DNA from: Panulirus ornatus
Lineage: Eukaryota > Arthropoda > Malacostraca > Decapoda > Palinuridae
Assembly (NCBI RefSeq): GCF_036320965.1
Contig: NC_092255.1
Location: 10,937,703-11,001,702, forward strand
Direction of reading: 5' to 3'
DNA length: 64,000 nucleotides
Position 1 is the stretch's first letter. Each line of letters begins with the position of its first letter. The translations under genes and the position numbers were made by a program. The notes beneath the pieces are model-generated. The model worked only from the letters and a program-made list of their open reading frames with translations. It was not told where the DNA came from and did not search any database. Positions 60,381 to 64,000 of the stretch are shown one piece after another.

Positions 60381-62431
60381 AATAGATTATTTAATCTTCC
60401 TGTAAGGTCTTTTTTTATCTTACCAAAAAAAATATTTTAAGTCTTTCAATCCCGTGGTTTATTAGAGTTCCCGAGTAGTTTTTTTTGAAGTTTTCCAAAC
60501 AGCCGTTTATCAATCTTCCAAGACAATTTATCAAACAAGTTCTTTTAACCAAACAAATCTGTTTTAGTTTTCCAAAAATCTCTTTTAAGTATTTTCCAAC
60601 TATTTTCGTAACACTAATTGTTTTTGTCATCTGAACAGATTTTTTTTTTCACTCTTCTAAATAGTTCTTATCTAGTCTTCCAAAACGGATCTTTTTCATT
60701 CTTTCTACAGATTTACTTTCTATATCTTCCTGGCTGGTGTTTTGTCTCTTCCAACTTATTTTCTATCTACAAAAGAAATTGAAAAAAAAGTCGCTATTGT
60801 AACCGAACACTCTGCAAAAAGAGTGGCTTGAAACGGTCTCTCCCACGTTATTTAGCAAGCCTGCTACCCAAACATCTGTCCAGAATTCCATCCAACACCA
60901 AACTACCTACACTCCTAAAAGCATAACTGATTTCTAATGATATATGTATGGTAGTAATGCCTGTACAATGGAAAAAAAAAATGGCTAAAAGAGAGGCAAT
61001 CTACCTACCTACGCTATCTACAAATGGAAAATAAATTTGCTTAATTGTACCTCAACTCTGCAAAAAAAGGACTTTTTATGCATGAGGCTTTTTTACGCAA
61101 GCCTGTACCCATTCCAGAAATCCAGTAAATCAACAACAATACGCACCTACCTACACTCTTAAACGCACATAACCGACCATTGAGATATATATGGCTTGCA
61201 AACAGACTTCTTTTAATCTTTCAATTATTTCTTGTTTTTAATTAGTTTGCTTAACAACTCTCTTTTTACTCTTCAAAAAAAAATATTTTAAGTCTTTCAA
61301 TTCCGTGTTTATTTAGAGTTCCCGAATTGTTTTTTTGAAGTTTTCAACAGCGTTTATTCATCTTCCAAGCAGTTTTTCAAACAGTTCTTTTAACCAAACA
61401 AATCGTTTTAGTTTGCCCAAAAAAGCTCTTTTTTAAGTATTGTTCAACAGTAATTTTTTTTTGTTTCGTTACACAAATTTGTTTTTTCATCTGCAAAGAA
61501 TTTTTTCACTCTTCTAAATAGTTCTTATCTAGTCTTCGAAACGGATCTTTTTCGTTTTCCTTAATACTTTCTTTTAATCTTCCTGGCAGTGTTTTGTATC
61601 TTCCAACACTTAATTTCTTAGTCTACTAAACAAATTGAAAAAAAAATCGCTATTCCTAACATACACTGCAAAAAGAGTGGCTTAACGGTCTCCCTACAAT
61701 TTTATGCATGCGTGCTGCCAAACATCTGTCCAGTATTCCATCAACACGCACACTTACTTACACTCCTAACAGCATATACTGATCTAATGAGATATGTAAT
61801 GGGTAGTAGCCTGTACAAAATGAATAAGAAATGGGAAAAAGATGGTCTAACCTACAACCTACCTACCTATCTACACACTTAAAAGCACATACTATCAATT
61901 AAGATATGTATGATTATGTACATATACAAATTGGAAAATAAATTTCTTATTTTTACCACCGCTCAGCAAAAAAAAAGGCACTTTTTATGCGGCTTTTTTA
62001 TGCAAGTGTGGTACCCATTCCAAAAAATCCAGTAAACCAACAACACGCACCTACCTCCACGTTTAAACGCACATACCGATCATTGAGATATATATGGCTT
62101 GCAAACAGACTTTCTTTTAATCTTTCAAATTTTCCTTTTTTTGTTAGTTGTCTTAACAAATCTCTTTTTATTCTTCTAAAAAAAAAAAATAATTTTTGTC
62201 TTTCACTTCCGTGTTTATTTAGAGTTCCCGAGTTGTTTTTTTTTTCATCTACCAACCACTATTTCAAACAATTCTTATTACAAAAACAATGTTTTAGTTT
62301 TCCAAAAGCTCTTTTTTAAGTAATTTCAACAATATTTTCACAAAACTAATTATATTTGTCATCTGAACAGATTTTTTTTCTCTCTAAATAGTTCTTATCT
62401 AGTCACCAAACGGATCTTTTTCGTTCTTCTT
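60381..62431 (+). repeat. HOR 30 (A-B-C, mixed subtype, 2,051 bp)
   Basis: A 60381-60706, B 60707-61562, C 61563-62431. A has the even-type CCAACTATTTTCG, but B and C have the odd-type CTTCGAAACGG and TTAGTTGTCTTA. A T-rich insertion lies near 61,453-61,466. Confidence 0.83.
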
Positions 62432-62943
62432 AATAGCTTTCTTTATCTCTGCAGGATCTTTTTTTTTTATCTCAAAAAAAAATATTTTTACTCTTTCAAT
62501 TCCGTGTTTTATTTGAGTTCCCGAGTAGTTTTTTTTGAAGTTTTCAAACAGCAGTTTAGTCATCTTCCAAGCAACTTTTTCAAACAGTTCTTTTTAACCA
62601 AACTAATCTGTTTTAGTTTTCCAAAAAGCTCTTTTTTAAGTATTTTCAACAGTATTTTCGTAACACTAATTGTGTTTGTCATCTGAACAGGTTTTTTTTT
62701 CACTCTTCTAAATAGTACTTATCTAGTCCACCAACGGATCTTTTTCCGTTCTTCTATAAGATTTCTTCAATCTACCTGGCTGGTGTTTTTGACTCTTCCA
62801 ACCTATTTCTTAGTCCTATACTAAAGAAAATTAAAAAAAAGGTCGCTTATATGTCAACGACTCTCTGCAAAAAGATGCTGAACGGGTCTACTCCTAACGA
62901 TTATTTATGCAAGCCTTCTAACCCAACACATCTGTCCACAAAT

Positions 62944-63039
62944 TCTTTTTTATATTTAAATAATATTTTTTTTTTAAATTTGTCTTCTAATTTTTTTTTA
63001 AATTTTATTTTATAAATTTAAATAATTTTATATCTTATT
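62944..63039. other. AT-only insertion inside a B monomer
   Basis: Between TCCACAAATTC and ATTCCATCATCACG, about 96 bp made almost wholly of A and T interrupts module 1 of this B monomer. It contains TTTAAATAAT-like pieces, including ATATTTAAATAAT near the left end and AAATTTAAATAATTTTATA near the right, and has no match to any part of the satellite. The short ATTC near both sides may be a duplicated target, but it is also part of the normal CAGAATTCCATC context. It could be a small insertion, a simple-sequence expansion or an assembly error. Confidence 0.7.
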
Positions 63040-63259
63040 CCATCATCACGCAACTACTACACTCCTAAAAGCCATATACTGATCTAATGATATAGTAATG
63101 GTAGTATGCCTGTACAAATGGAAAAAAAAAATGGCCCGAAAAGAGAGGCTATCTACCTACCTAACCTATCACAAATGGAAAATACATTTGCTTAATTTTA
63201 ACTCAACTCTGCAAAAAAAAGGATCTTTTTATGCAGCTTTTTTACGCAAGCCTGTACCC

Positions 63260-63286
63260 ATTTTTTTCCCCCCCCCCCCAAAAGAA
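63260..63286. other. T-run / C-run interruption
   Basis: A run of T followed by a run of C and AAAAG replaces the normal CATTCCAGAAATCC step in this B monomer. No other copy has it. It resembles a sequencing or consensus artefact more than a biological change. Confidence 0.6.
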
Positions 63287-64000
63287 ATCCAGTAATCCAA
63301 CAACACGCCACTACCTACACTCTTAACGACACATACCGAATCCATTGAGATATATAGGCTTGCAAACAAGACGATTCTTTTAATCTTTCAAATTTTTCTT
63401 GTTTTTATTAGTTTTCTTCACAAATCCTCTTTTAAACTCTTCCAAAAAAAATATTTTTAGTCTTTCAATTCCGGTGTTTATTTAGAGTTCCGAATTGTTT
63501 TTTTTGAGTTTTCCCAACAAGAAGCCATTTTTATTCATCTTAAGCAGATTTTCAAACAGTTCTTTTAACCAAACAAATCTGTTGTTAGTTTTCCACAAAA
63601 GCTCTTTTTAAGAATTTTCCAACAGTAATTATCGTTACACTAATTTGTTTTTCATCCTGAAAAGATTTTTTTTTCACGCTTCTAAATAGTTCTTATCTAT
63701 CTTCGAAACGGATCTTTTCCTTTTTCTTAATAGATTTCTTTATCATTCTGGCAGTTGTGTATCTTCCAACTCTTATTTACTTAGTCTACTAAACAAATTG
63801 AAAAAAAAAAAACGCTTGCTTGTAACATACACTGAAACCACAACGTAATCTGCAAAAAGAGTGGCTTGAACGGTCCTCCTACTATTAATTTATGCAGCTT
63901 GCTGCTCAAACATCTGTCCAGTATTCATCAACACGCAACTACTTACACTCCTAAAAGCATATACTGATCTAATGAGATATGTATGGTAGTAATGCCTGTA

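Larger units (their letters stand above)
1..64000 (+). repeat. Higher-order satellite array filling the window
   Basis: The landmark AATAGATTTCTT followed by TTCCTGGC recurs from base 1 to the end at spacings of about 324, 842 and 872 bp, and this A-B-C order repeats every 2,036-2,040 bp in the clean part. All copies lie in the same orientation. The array has neither edge inside the window, so its full length is unknown. The plus strand is T-rich with few G, and A runs are concentrated just after CTCTGC. No long ORF, transposon terminus, rRNA or tRNA was found inside it. Satellites with this kind of HOR are typical of eukaryotic heterochromatin; that placement is inference. Confidence 0.97.
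62432..64000 (+). repeat. HOR 31, partial (A-B-C start)
   Basis: A 62432-62755, B 62756-63728 (973 bp because of a foreign insertion), C 63729 to the window end, cut off in its first module. B has odd-type CTTCGAAACGG and CAGTAATTATCG. Confidence 0.83.

Noticed and set aside
1..64000. Bacterial, phage or organellar origin
   Set aside because: There is no coding density, no ribosome binding sites and no rRNA or tRNA, and a homogeneous 2-kb HOR over 64 kb is a eukaryotic satellite pattern.

Overview
The whole 64-kb window is one uninterrupted tandem satellite array. I found no protein gene, RNA gene, transposon or CRISPR array. Apart from one insertion of about 96 bp (62,944-63,039), every stretch can be assigned to the same repeat family, always in the same orientation. 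All open reading frames are short (137 codons at most), are rich in Phe/Leu/Ser because one strand is T-rich, and reappear at the repeat period. They are by-products of the repeat. The layout and the strong AT-richness suggest nuclear heterochromatin of a eukaryote (centromere, pericentromere, B or sex chromosome, or subtelomere). The species and chromosomal site cannot be read from the sequence.

The repeat has at least three nested levels. (1) A T-rich ancestral unit of 22-23 bp is repeated in tandem, in degenerate form, over roughly 400-700 bp. (2) A monomer of about 840-870 bp joins such a T-rich block to a 'mixed' block holding two or three diverged copies of a module that begins CTCTGCAAAAA and contains CTACACTC, GATC and ACAAATGG. 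There are two monomer types: B (about 842 bp) and C (about 872 bp). A third, short unit A (about 324 bp, some 14 of the 23-bp units) has no mixed block. (3) A higher-order repeat (HOR) in the order A-B-C, 2,036-2,040 bp long. I count 30 complete or rearranged HORs plus a partial 31st.

Layout. 1-16,305: eight nearly identical 2.04-kb HORs. 16,306-34,499: well-preserved sequence but rearranged HORs, including two four-monomer HORs with an extra 823-bp monomer D, one HOR shortened by an internal deletion of about 0.7 kb, and one HOR ending in two tandem copies of a monomer E with a 91-bp internal insertion. 34,500-40,460: same layout but very noisy, mainly homopolymer changes and small deletions. 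At about 40,460 there is an abrupt B-to-C switch and clean sequence returns. 41,191-44,944: a HOR with three tandem B-like monomers. 44,945-64,000: ordinary HORs under frequent private small indels. Beneath that noise, shared variants show HORs alternating between two subtypes, a fourth tier of about 4.1 kb.

No genes work together here. The biology visible is satellite evolution: unequal exchange between 23-bp units, B/C recombinant monomers, insertion of modules at one site, and block duplication. Part of the divergence after 34.3 kb may be unpolished or misassembled sequence, so variants private to one copy there should not be over-read. Monomer boundaries are defined by the landmark AATAGATTTCTT before TTCCTGGC. 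In the noisy regions they are good to a few bases, except the B/C boundary of HOR 19 (about 39,340), which is rougher.
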